This document shows positions 54,455 to 64,000 of a stretch of DNA of 64,000 nt, piece after piece. The notes under the pieces were generated by a model, which saw only the letters and a program-made list of their open reading frames with translations, searched no databases and was not told the origin of the DNA. Within the stretch, counting starts at the first letter, position 1. Every line of letters begins with the position of its first letter. Location of the stretch: positions 973,934,221-973,998,220 of the forward strand of contig CM048744.1 of NCBI GenBank assembly GCA_026315105.1. Reading direction: 5' to 3'. Source of the DNA: Locusta migratoria. Lineage: Eukaryota > Arthropoda > Insecta > Orthoptera > Acrididae. The position numbers and the translations under genes were made by a program.

Positions 54455-55965
54455 TGCCTTTGTCCAGTACCAACAGAAGTAGATATCATCGGAATGGTAA
54501 AGCAAATAAAATCTCTTAATAAGAACAAGTCATCTGGTCCGGACTGTATACCCATTGGATTTCTAACTGATTATGCTGAAGCGATAGCTCCTTACTGAAC
54601 AGCCATATACAACCGCTCTCTCGAAGACGGATCTGTTCCAGAAGATTGGAAAGTTGCACAGGTCACAGCTATATTCAAGAAAGGCCTATTTCATTGACGT
54701 CAATATGCAACAGGGTTTTGGAACATATCCTGTATTCAAATATTATGAATTATTTCGAACAGAAGGATCTATTGACGCAAGGTCAACACGGATTTAGAAA
54801 ATATCGTTCATGCGAAACACAACTAGCTGTTTGCTCACACGAAGTGATGGGTGCTATCGACAAGGGTTCGCAAATTGATTCCGTACTTCTTGATTTCCAG
54901 AAGACTTCTCATACCGCACCTACAAACGGCTTTTAATCAAATTGCGTGGGTATGGTATATCGCCCCAAATTTGCGACTGGACAGAGGATTTCCTGTCAGA
55001 GATGACACAGTTTGTAGTAATCGATGGTAAGGCATCGACTAAAACAGAGGTGATACCGGGCGTTCCACAGGGTAGTATTATTGGTCCTCTGCTGTTCCTT
55101 ATTGACATAAACGATTTGGGAGAAAATCTAAGTGGCTCGCTTAGGTTGTTTGCAGATGATGCCGTCATTTACCGTCTAGTAAAATTATCTGAAGATCAAA
55201 ACCAAGTGCAGAACGATCTGAATAAAATATCACTATGATGTAAAAATTGGCAATTGACTCTAAATAATGAGAAGTGTAAAGTCGTTCACATGAGTACGAA
55301 AAGAAATCCGTTAAATTTCATTTACAAGTTAAATCAATCAAAAGTGAAGTCCGTAAACTGCACAAAATACCTGGGAATTACTATTACTTCAGACTTAAAC
55401 TGGAAATAACACGTAGATAATGACGTGGGAAACGCGAACCATAGACTGCGTTTTATTGGCAGAATCCTTGAAAGATGCATCAGAACTACAAAAGAAGCTG
55501 CATACATTACGCATGTTCGTCCCTTTTTGGAGTATTGCTGCCCAGTGTGGGATCCTTATCAGGTGAGTTTGACGGAGGGCATCGAAAGAGTCCAAAGAAG
55601 GGCAGCTCGTTTCGTATTGTCACGATACAGGGGGACATCGTTACGGAAATGATACAGGATCTGGGATGGGAATCATTACAACAACGGCGCTTATCGCTGC
55701 ATAGTGGGCTACTTGCGAAACTCCAATAGCCAACATTCTTCTCCGACTGCGAAAATATATCATTAACTCCCACGTACATAGGTAGAAATGATCATCAGAA
55801 TAAAATACGAGAAATCAGAGCTCGAACGGAGAGATTCATGTGTTCTTCCTTCCCGCGCGCTATTCGAGAATGGAATGGTAGATGAATAGTGTAAAGGTGG
55901 TTCGATGAACCCTCTGCCAGGCACTTAAATGTGATTTGCAGAGTATCCCATGTAGATGTAGATGA
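54455..55965 (+). pseudogene. CR1-group LINE, degenerate
   Basis: RT in pieces: SLNKNKSSGPDCIPIGFL, VLEHILYSNIMNYFEQKDLL, GQHGFRKYRSCETQL, then 54942-55238 with FVVIDGKASTKTEVIPGVPQ, GSIIGPLLFLIDINDLG and LRLFADDAVIYRLVKLS (FADD intact), a stop before the thumb, then KRSCIHYACSSLF in another frame. The 3' UTR ends with the GATGTA-type tail. About 90% like the copy at 8910 by eye. Confidence 0.87.
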
Positions 55966-57004
55966 ACGGCACGGAGCAGTAAGTACAGTACCAGGCTGGC
56001 TTCCAGATACGTGCCGGTCCGACAGGACTAGGACCAGTGAGCTACAATAATCTGGACTTACTACTGTGCGTTATGAAGTCGTGACGCTCGACGCCTTATT
56101 GGTGTACGTAAGTGTTACACTCTGCTTAGTTGCCAGTAGTATGTTCTTATAAAAATTTAACATTCTGAAATTTCTAACCGTTTCTACTAGTTGCTTTCGT
56201 AGAAACTCATACACAAGGGGCACTACCTGTTCTGAAAATCTCAATACTATTTACAAAATATCCCAGACATGTAACTAAACGCACACCTAAAACGAAACAG
56301 TAGTAAAAGACACGATTTGTGTCAAATGTACAGTTCAGTTAAATTCTGATTCAGAACTAGAGTTTCTCCCGCATTGCATTTAATGAATACATTACGCTGT
56401 TGTAGAGAAATAATTAAAGATTAATAACGACAGATTCGAGGCGTATGATATAAGCATGATTTTCCGCACAGCGTATTTATCTAGTCTGTGAGCTCAAACG
56501 GAAAACGGTATAGAGGAAAATATGAAACTGAAAACGAGAAATACCCTCTACAGCAGAGCAATTATTACATTAACGAAATGTGGTAGCTACACTAGTTGTG
56601 AATAAAAATAAAACTCACATGTGGATCTGAACTCTACATCATTTCCTTTGACTTCTCTACAACCGAAAGCGATAAGAAGTTCACCATTATGTATTTATTA
56701 AAATAGTGAATCGTTCATAACTTATTTTCAGAGGACACAAGGGTCATAAGAACAACACGACCTATACGTACGGAGTTGCCAAAATAACTATAATAGACCG
56801 TCACGATTTTCACAGACGATAACGTCTACAATTGTGTATCCAGTGATAACAACTGAGCTAAGTGGCCAGGGCAGAGTGCTCCTACACTGGGTGTTTCCAT
56901 CAGTTCTGATGGATCGTTCCATGATATGCTTCATTCTCTTTTATTGCACTGTCAGTGACACATAACGAAAATCTAGCTCTTCGTGGATCACTGCAGGCTG
57001 GTCA
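55966..57004. other. No gene seen
   Basis: AT-rich with stops in all frames, no repeat I can match. Confidence 0.5.
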
Positions 57005-57486
57005 CGAAGATACGAGTTTATAGAATATGTTCAGAGATTTGTGATGGGCTGGAAGAATCCCAAGTAATAGAACGCAGTACGTTGTTCTCGACGGCGAGTT
57101 TTCATCGGAGACGAGTGTATCGTCAGGTAAGCCCCAGGGGAGTGTGATACGACCGGATATTATTTTCTATTTATAAAAATGATCTGATGGACAGAGTAAC
57201 TTGTAATTTGCGGTTTTTAACTCATTATGCTGTACTGTATGGGAGGGTGTCGTCTTTAATTGACTGTAATAGCATACACGATGACTTAGTCATAATTTTT
57301 AGTTGATGTAAGGAATGGCAGCTAGCTCTAAAGGTAGAAAAGTATAATTTGATCCACATGACTAGGAAAAATAATACCGTAATGTTCTAATACAGCATTA
57401 TTAGTGAGCTTCTGGATACAGTCGCGTCGTTCAAATATCTAGGCGTAATATTGCAGAACGATATAAAATGAAACGAACATGTACGA

Positions 57487-57676
57487 GCCGGCCGCGGTGG
57501 CCGAGGGGACTGAGGCGCTCCAGTCATGGTCTGCACGGCCACTACGGTCGGGGGTTCGAATCCCCCCTCGGGCATGGATATTTATGCCGCCCTTAGTATA
57601 AGGTAGTTGATAAGTAGTTTGTAAGTTTAGGGACTGACGACCCCGTATTTAAGTCCCATAAGCTTAACAAACATTT
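57487..57676 (+). mobile_element. SINE-A in LINE
   Basis: Full-length, perfect 12-bp duplication GAACATGTACGA (57475-57486, 57677-57688). Confidence 0.94.
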
Positions 57677-57968
57677 GAACATGTACGAATGGTTGTGAGT
57701 AAGGCGGATAGCTGATTTCGCTTTACAGGGAGAATTTTGAGAAGATGTACTTCATCTATAAATGAGACTGCTTATAAAACGCTTGTACGACCACGTCTTG
57801 TATTTCTCAAGTGTTTGGGACCCACAGCAGATCAGTTTAAAGGAAGACATAGAAGCAGTTCAGAGGCGAGCAGCTAGGTTTGTTACTGGTATGTTCGACC
57901 AATGCGCGAGTGGCACGGAAATGCTCCGGCAACGCAATTGGGGATCGCTAGAGGAAAGACGATGTTCT

Positions 57969-58170
57969 CAAAAATGTTCAAATGTTTGTAAATCTATCGG
58001 ACCAAACTGCGTGGTCATCAGTCCGTAGCTTACAAACTATTTAAACATAGGTAAACTAACCTAATGACAACACACATACCCATGCCCCAAGGAGGACTCG
58101 AACCTCCACGGCAGGCAACCGCGCGCTCCGCAGCGAGACGCTTTAGACCGCTCGACTACTCCACCGCGGC
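57969..58170 (-). mobile_element. SINE-C in LINE
   Basis: Full-length minus copy. Flanks ACGATG(T/A)TCT (57959-57968, 58171-58180), 9/10. Confidence 0.9.
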
Positions 58171-58440
58171 ACGATGATCTATTCGAGAAATTCTATTAAG
58201 GAAATTTAGAGAGGCGGAATTTGAAGCAGACTATGAAACGGTCTTGCTCTCGCCTACTTACATTTCACGTAAAGATATCAAAGACAAGAGAAATTAGGGC
58301 TCGTACAGAGGCATATAGACATTCTTTTTTCCCTCGTTCGATTTGGGAGTGGAATAGGAAAGGAAATGCCTAGTAGTGGTACAGTGTACCCTCCGCCACG
58401 CACCTTGCGGTGGATTGCGGAGTATGTATGTAGATGTAGG

Positions 58441-58838
58441 TGTATGCTGCATGATCAGACAGTTTCCAAACTTCGCATTACTTGAGTCGGGTGCTGTTTG
58501 ATCATGCAGCCTGCAGACATCGCAGTGTGTGATATTTGCAAATCTTGTAAACACGACCACGTGTTTAAAACTGCATATTCTTCGTCGCACCCAACTGTGA
58601 GCGAATAAAGTGAACAGTGAAGTTATTTGACGGTTATGCATGTAAATATTAAAATGAATTACGTTATATGTATATGTAGTTCATTTTTGGTCATTGCACG
58701 AAGCATAAATGTTTCTATAGTAGTGTAGCGAATACGGAGGCGTGGTGACACTGCCACTGTGCATGCCAGAGCCAGCACAGGTACTGGACATTAAATCACT
58801 AGTTATTCGTAACGAAGCTCACGCTGAGATTGTTTAGG
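58441..58838. other. No gene; one inverted repeat
   Basis: GCTGCATGATCAGACAG at 58445 pairs with CTGTTTGATCATGCAGC at 58493 (16/17). Otherwise unrecognised. Confidence 0.45.
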
Positions 58839-58998
58839 TAAGGTTGAGGAAGGAAATTGGCCGTGCCCTTTCAGAGGAACAATCCCGGAATTTTCGTGAA
58901 GCTATTTACGGATATGCCGGGAGACCTAAATGTGCGATTTGAACCACTGTGGTCCCGAATGCGAGTCCACTGTGTTACTACTGCGCCATCTAGCTTGG
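58839..58998 (-). mobile_element. SINE-E, degenerate
   Basis: Same element as 5009-5203 in reverse: GGAAATTGGCCGTGCCCTTT, TTTGAACCACTGTGG, CGAATGCGAGTCCA. More diverged. Confidence 0.68.
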
Positions 58999-60028
58999 TT
59001 TGGTTGTCGACGCGCCAAGTTCAGATAAAAGGGACACTGAAGATGGCAGCCAGTGTAGTGGGACGGATTTTTGTCTCCGCTACATATCTCATGTCAGCTC
59101 AGTTTGTGCAGATTAACTTGTTTATATTTATGTTCTTAAATGATTTTTATGTAAATGTTATATGATTCTTCAAGAAGTTTTTTTGTATGTTTTTATGTTT
59201 CATGTGCTGTGAGGTGATTCAACCTACGAGGGCAACATCTTCGACGCCGATTACAAGGAGTAAATATCCGGCCACATCAAGTCGCGGGTCGACGGCCATG
59301 AGGCAAGAAGATGTTGATCTCTGCGGTTGTCGTCGCAACAGTTGACATTTTTATCGAAGTTTCATGATAAAACAATAAATTTTAAAAGTCAGTTCCCTTT
59401 TGTCTATCGATGATATCTAAGTCATAGAAAGCAATAAATGTTATTGTGTTTAAACTTGGCGAAAGTGTCAGAGTACATCATTTATGAAAAATTATTTTAC
59501 GATAAATAATATATTAATGAAACGAGCAGATTTAATTTAAGTATTCTTCAATCGGAAGGAAGACTTTTTTATGAATTTTTATTGGTGGGAAAGTTACGTC
59601 AAGAATACTTCGATAATTTTTTTTAACTTCGGTTAATCGATCATACACATCGATCGATAATCATTGAAGAAATATTATTTTTTATATGTGGCTATAGCAA
59701 CGACCACAAACTGAAGAATATCTTTTGACAGTCTTATCTATGAGAGAACTTAGAAATATTTTAACGCGAGTGACTGTTAAAGACTTCTTCCGTCGGCGCA
59801 AGAATCTGATTTTGAAATATTGCAACGTATAAAGATTTTACATTAACATTTTATTTTTATATAAATTTTTATGGGGGAGTGGACACCTCAAGGATTAAGA
59901 AGTCTGACACAGTCACAAAAAACCCTAATCATACAAGACGAGTGCTTTTCAAGATAAGGTTTTAGCACAAGTTCCGCCGCACGAAGAGGTTGTTCCGCTG
60001 CCCCGGGCAGAAATGAGAACAACAACTC
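58999..60028. other. No gene seen
   Basis: AT-rich, with a small GC-richer patch at 59215-59345 that contains CAACATCTTC and its reverse complement GAAGATGTTG. No ORF recognised. Confidence 0.5.
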
Positions 60029-60038
60029 GGCAAAACAA

Positions 60039-60236
60039 ACTTTTCAAATGTTTGTAAACCTTATGGGAGTTAACTGCGGGGTCATCAGTTCCTAAACTTA
60101 CAAACTACTTATGAACTACCTTATACTAAAGACGGGACAAACATCTATGCCCGAGGGGGATTCGAACCCCCGACGGGGAACGGCCTCGCGCATCGTAACA
60201 TAGCGCTCAACGCGCTCGGCCGCTCCGCTGCGGCTA
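60039..60236 (-). mobile_element. SINE-A, variant head
   Basis: Minus copy with the head type of 8492 and 19543. Flanks GGCAAA(A/G)CAA (60029-60038, 60237-60246), 9/10. Confidence 0.9.
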
Positions 60237-61252
60237 GGCAAAGCAATCACTAGTGATAAAGACACTGTCTCTGTCCTGTGGACTCCAATTACGACACAAG
60301 GTACGTTCTGTTTCTATTTCTATCCGGGGCAGCGCTACGACCGCAGTTGCGAGCATGCGTGGCAGTTACTCTGACTCAAGGAGAAGACATGTACATCATT
60401 TATTGATTAGTTTTCTAAATGCAAAGAAAGTTAAACGAAAGAAAACTTATCGACAAGTCTGCGAGGTTTACGGACAAAATGCTATGAGTTATTCAATTCT
60501 TAGAAGACTGTTCAATTAAATACGTGAACAAGTGTACGATGCAGAACAAAGTGGACGCTCGTCCGTGGTTACTGATGAAATGGTTCACACAAATTGAAGA
60601 GAAGATTAACCACAACCGTAAGTTTACACTTAGCACCCTTGCTATGGAAGTTCCGCAAATCTCACGTCCACTAATTCTTGAAATTGTTACTGAAAAACTG
60701 AAATTTCGAAAACTTTGCTCACGTTGGGTACCCAAAATGCTTACTGAACAACACAAAAAACAACGGATGAGCAGTGCACTTCAGTATTTTAAACGCTACA
60801 GTGAAGAAGACGATGGTTTTCTTCCTCGGATAATCACGGGTGATGAAACTTGGGTATCGTGCGACATTTCTGAAACAAAACGGCAATCAATGGATTGGAG
60901 GCACACTGCATTCCCAACGTAGTTTAAGCCTAAGCAAATCTTGACACGTCTCTAAAAGTCATGTGCACCGTTTTTTGGGACAGAAAAGGCCTTTTTATGG
61001 TTGATTTATTACTACGAGGTCAAAGAATCAATAATGCACATCGTTACTGCGAGACCATTGAGAAATTGCGCCGCGGAATACAGAACAAGCGCCGAGGATT
61101 GAATAAGTTTTTTTTTTTTTTTTTTTCAGGATAATGCCCAACCTCACACGGCACATGTGAGTAAACAACTCTTACGGGAATTTCACTGGGAGGTGTTTGA
61201 TCATACTGCGTACAGCCTGGACCTCGCTCGTAACGACTTTCATCTCTTCTTA

Positions 61253-61443
61253 AAAATGTTCAAATGTTTGTCAAGCTTATGGGACTTAACTACGGGGTCA
61301 TCAGTCCCTAAACTTACAAACTACGTATGAACTACTTACGAACTAGGACGGCACAAATATCCATGCCCGAGGGGGATTCGAACCCCCGACCGTAGTGGCC
61401 GTGCTGACCGTGACTGGAGCGCCTCAGTCACCTCGGCCACCGC
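61253..61443 (-). mobile_element. SINE-A in mariner
   Basis: Minus copy lacking the last few bases of the head. Perfect 12-bp duplication CATCTCTTCTTA (61241-61252, 61444-61455). Confidence 0.94.
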
Positions 61444-61509
61444 CATCTCTTCTTACACATAAATCTGTCCTTGGTTGTCAACACTTCAACGATGGTGAAG
61501 AGCTGAGAG

Positions 61510-61672
61510 GCCGGCCGCGGTGGCCGAGGGGACTGCGGCGACTACGGACGGGGGTTCGAATCCCCCCTCGGGCATGGATATTTGTGCCGTCCTTAGTGTT
61601 AGCTAGCTCATAAGTAGTTTGTAAGTTTGGGGACTGATGACCACGTAGGTCTACAAACATTTCAACATTTTC
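61510..61672 (+). mobile_element. SINE-A in mariner, shortened head
   Basis: Lacks about 35 bases between A- and B-box. Perfect duplication GAGCTGAGAG (61500-61509, 61673-61682). Confidence 0.93.
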
Positions 61673-61801
61673 GAGCTGAGAGAACATGTTAGCACATGGT
61701 TGAATACACAGGTGGCAACCTTCTGCGAAGAAGGCATACAAAAATTTGTGCCACGCTATGACAAGTGCCTACAAAATTTCGGAAACTATATTAAAAAGTA
61801 G

Positions 61802-62005
61802 TTTTAACAGTTGTTGATTACTGTATGATAAATATTTTTATCTGTATCTGTACACGTTTGTTTTATATAATCAAGCGCAACTTTATGGACATTCACGTAT
61901 TTCGAGTGTACTGTCAACAGCTTTCAGTCGAGAACATCCCGTTTGTCGAGCGAGCGAAGCCACTGGGTGCGTATCCACAAGTACAGGAAGGAAGAAAAGA
62001 GAGAC

Positions 62006-62052
<47 letters not shown>

Positions 62053-62317
62053 ATCGTTCGTACCGGAGTGGCGCGCGGTCGGCGAGTACAGCGCGGTGGT
62101 CGCTGTGTTATCGGCGCCTTGAGGCGACGTGTGCTGCGGCCGGAGAGCCACTGTGTGCTGTCTGCTGGCTGCTGCCGTCAGGGCAGACGGAGCAGAGGCG
62201 TCTCCGCCCGCCACGCCCCCTGAGCAACAGGTGACATCACGGGGGCGTGGCCTCACAGCCCCTGCTGGAGGCCCCTAGCAGGCGCTGCTCTCTGACGTTA
62301 CCCCTCTACCTAGAGCT
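61802..62317. other. No gene supported
   Basis: Contains an AG microsatellite (62011-62051) followed by a GC- and CpG-rich block (62060-62280). Frames of 110-132 codons read through the microsatellite and are not convincing. Confidence 0.45.
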
Positions 62318-62452
62318 GGGTTTCAAGTCGACACGAACCGTTGCAACAATTTACGTCACAGTTCGGGGTATGTTCCAACATTCGATCGTGACGGTATCTT
62401 ACGATGTCAGAAGGTATTATCTCAACGAATTACAGCGATATCTTTTCGCCAC
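62318..62452 (+). repeat. Unclassified repeat U2, copy 2
   Basis: Pairs with 16072-16200 inverted. Reads STRTVATIYVTVRGMFQHSI and VRRYYLNELQR. Confidence 0.55.
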
Positions 62453-62482
62453 TGTGAAGTAAACTATTTACATACGAAACTG

Positions 62483-62546
62483 AAAATGTTCAAATGATTG
62501 AAAAGCTTAACGCTTAACGGACTTAACTGCGGGGTCATCAGTCCCA
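62483..62546 (-). mobile_element. SINE-A 3' fragment
   Basis: Tail only (GACTTAACTGCGGGGTCATC on the plus strand). The rest is missing. Confidence 0.75.
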
Positions 62547-62689
62547 CTCCATTACCTCGGAGAAGCTTCTTCCCTTCTCTCGAGCACTGATTATAACACT
62601 ACCTTCAAATAGACTTAAATGTCGGTAACCTACCTTCGTAGCAGAAAGGACTAAACGGTCTGACGCCTGCGACAAACACCTCAACATCT

Positions 62690-62905
62690 TCATACATACT
62701 CCGTAATCCACCCAAAGATGAGTGACGGGGGGTACTCAGTACTTCTTCTGGTTACTTGCTTTCCTGTTCCACTCCCGTGTAAAAAAGAGGGAAAAACTAA
62801 TGGTTCTATGCAGCCGTACGAGCCCCAATCTCTCTGATCTTACCCTTGTAGGTCAGCGTCAGTAGAATCACTCTGCAGTCAACCTCAAATTCCCTAACAT
62901 TACGT
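62690..62905 (-). mobile_element. CR1-group LINE 3' UTR fragment, diverged
   Basis: CATACATACTCCGTAATCCA, then the TGTTCCACTCCCG and CGTACGAGCCCCAAT segments match the 4446-5008 copy in order with many changes. Confidence 0.7.
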
Positions 62906-62973
62906 TTCTATGTATATTTCATTTACCTTACTTTATACTTTGACAAAAAATGTTTGTTATGGGGAATATTCCC

Positions 62974-64000
62974 TGTTGTTGTTATGGTCTTGAGTCCGGA
63001 GACTGGTTTGATGCAGCTCTCCACCCTACTCTGTCCTGAGCAAGCCTCTTCAACTCCTCATAAGAACGGCAACCCACATCCACTTGAATCTGTTTACTAT
63101 ACGCGTCTCTTGGTCTCCCTCTGCGATTTTTACCCCACGCACTTCCCTCCAATGCTAAATTTACGATTCCTCGATGTCTATGAATGTGTCCTACCAAGCG
63201 ATCCCTTCTTTTAGTCAGGGTATGCCAAAAATTCCTTTTCTCACCAATACTGTTCAGTACTTCTTCACTAGTTATGCTATCTACCCACCTAATATTCAGC
63301 ATTCTTCTGTAGCACCACATTTCAAAAGCCTCTATTCACTTCCTGTCTGCACTGCTTATCGTCCATGTTTCACTCGCGTACGAGGACACAACCCACACAA
63401 ATGCCTTCAGAAAAGACTTCCTTACACTTAAATTAATATTCGATGTTAGCAAATTTCTCTTTTTCAAATATGCTTTTCCTCCCATTGCCATTCTGCATTT
63501 TATATCCTCTGTACTGCGACCATCGCATGTTATTTTACTACCCAAGTAACAAAACTCATCTAGCACCTTCATTGTTTCGTTACCATATCTAATTCATTCA
63601 GCATCGCCTGATTTTCTAAGACCGCATTCCGTTAATTTTGTTTTGCTCTTGGTAATGTTCATTTTAGACGCTCTCTTCAACACACTGTCCATTCCATTCA
63701 ACTGCTCTTCCAGGTCCTTTGCTGTCTCTGACAGAATTACAATGCCATCAGCTAAACGCAACGTTTTTATTTCTTCCCCCTGAACTTTAATCCCTAATCC
63801 ATTTTTTCCTTGCTTTCCTTCACCTCCTGCTCGATGTACAAATTGAATAGCATCGGAGTAAGGCTACAACCCTGTCTTACTCCCTTCGCAACTAATGCTT
63901 CCCTTTCATGTCCTTCGAGCCTAATAACTGTGGTCTGGCTTTTGTACAAGTTGTAAATAACTCTCCTTTCCTCGTATTTTACTCCTGCAGATTTCAGAAT
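62974..64000 (-). pseudogene. RTE LINE 3' part, running off the window
   Basis: Minus strand from the CAA-type tail: LALEGSAWG-KNRRGRPRDAY, TKRRDRLVGHIHRHRG, CYRRMLNIRWVDSITSEE, then FLKAFVWVVSSYASETWTI. The active site near 63745 reads LADGIVIL instead of FADDIVIL, so both catalytic Asp context and aromatic residue are lost. Frameshifts near 63340 and 63590. Continues beyond 64000. Confidence 0.9.

Larger units (their letters stand above)
57005..58440 (+). pseudogene. CR1-group LINE with two SINE insertions
   Basis: Heavily decayed: palm region recognisable at 57085-57300 with a truncated SGKPQGSVI block, thumb at 57690-57960 (KRLYDHV-like, SVWDPQQISLKEDIEAVQ, RRAARFVTGMFDQCASGTEM), 3' UTR CCACGCACCTTGCGGTGGAT to 58430. 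SINEs at 57487 and 57969 both have clear duplications inside LINE sequence. Same subfamily as 206-1140 and 5204-6541. Confidence 0.82.
60380..61801 (+). pseudogene. mariner transposase remnant 2
   Basis: Helix-turn-helix region NAKKVKRKKTYRQVCEVYGQ (60418-60477), frameshift, then 60524-60922: LKFRKLCSRWVPKMLTEQHK, RMSSALQYFKRY and RIITGDETWVSC, where the D of GDETW is the first catalytic Asp. A stop follows, then WDRKGLFMVD and QDNAQPHTAHV in other frames (second Asp present). The third acidic position falls in Y-SLDLARNDFHLF just before SINE-A at 61253. The C-terminus continues between and after two SINEs to FGNYIKK near 61795. Dead, but all parts are traceable. Confidence 0.85.

Noticed and set aside
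61825..62256. ORFs of 110-132 codons on both strands
   Set aside because: Both run through the AG microsatellite and a GC-rich block, so they are compositional.

Overview
This window reads as transposon-rich, gene-poor nuclear DNA from an insect with a large genome. The mix of RTE-type and CR1-group LINEs, several very abundant tRNA-headed SINE families, mariner, hAT and pogo remnants, and hammerhead-like motifs is what I would expect of an orthopteran such as a locust or grasshopper. That assignment is inference from repeat style only. I found no host protein-coding gene I can support. Almost every readable protein is reverse transcriptase, endonuclease or transposase, and nearly all are broken by stops, frameshifts or truncation.

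Layout. 1-10 kb: CR1-group LINE pieces on both strands, SINEs, and a foldback DNA element (8183-10108) opened by a LINE, a SINE and a short hammerhead-bearing insert. 10.7-14 kb: a hAT element with a BED-finger remnant, a 242-bp hAT MITE made from its end, and a 0.7-kb TIR element carrying two hammerhead-like motifs in inverted orientation. 14-18.4 kb: mostly unrecognised sequence with two unclassified repeats that keep a reading frame. 18.4-25.4 kb: an RTE 5' fragment hit by three SINEs, a CR1-group LINE split by a palindromic SINE, and a 244-bp satellite between inverted flanks. 25-31 kb: dense SINEs, palindromic SINE-F, a 5'-truncated RTE and a pogo-like ORF. 31.6-38 kb: a degenerate antisense RTE containing a full-length 3.29-kb RTE with an uninterrupted endonuclease-RT ORF. 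40.5-45.8 kb: one nested stack, LINE > 4.4-kb TIR transposon > SINE-C > LINE > SINE-A. 46-64 kb: two mariner remnants, more CR1-group and RTE copies, an I/Jockey-like LINE remnant and several SINEs.

The parts do not form a pathway. The plausible functional link is dependence: SINEs carry tRNA-like internal promoters (A and B boxes) and would borrow LINE reverse transcriptase. Target-site duplications are visible by eye for most insertions, so relative ages can be ordered. The most unusual signals are the head-to-head palindromic SINEs, which carry one target-site duplication around two or three units, the dispersed hammerhead-like motifs, and the TIR transposon with a TAA duplication whose removal restores a LINE frame. 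SINE family letters A-F and repeat labels U1, U2 and T1 are my own names.
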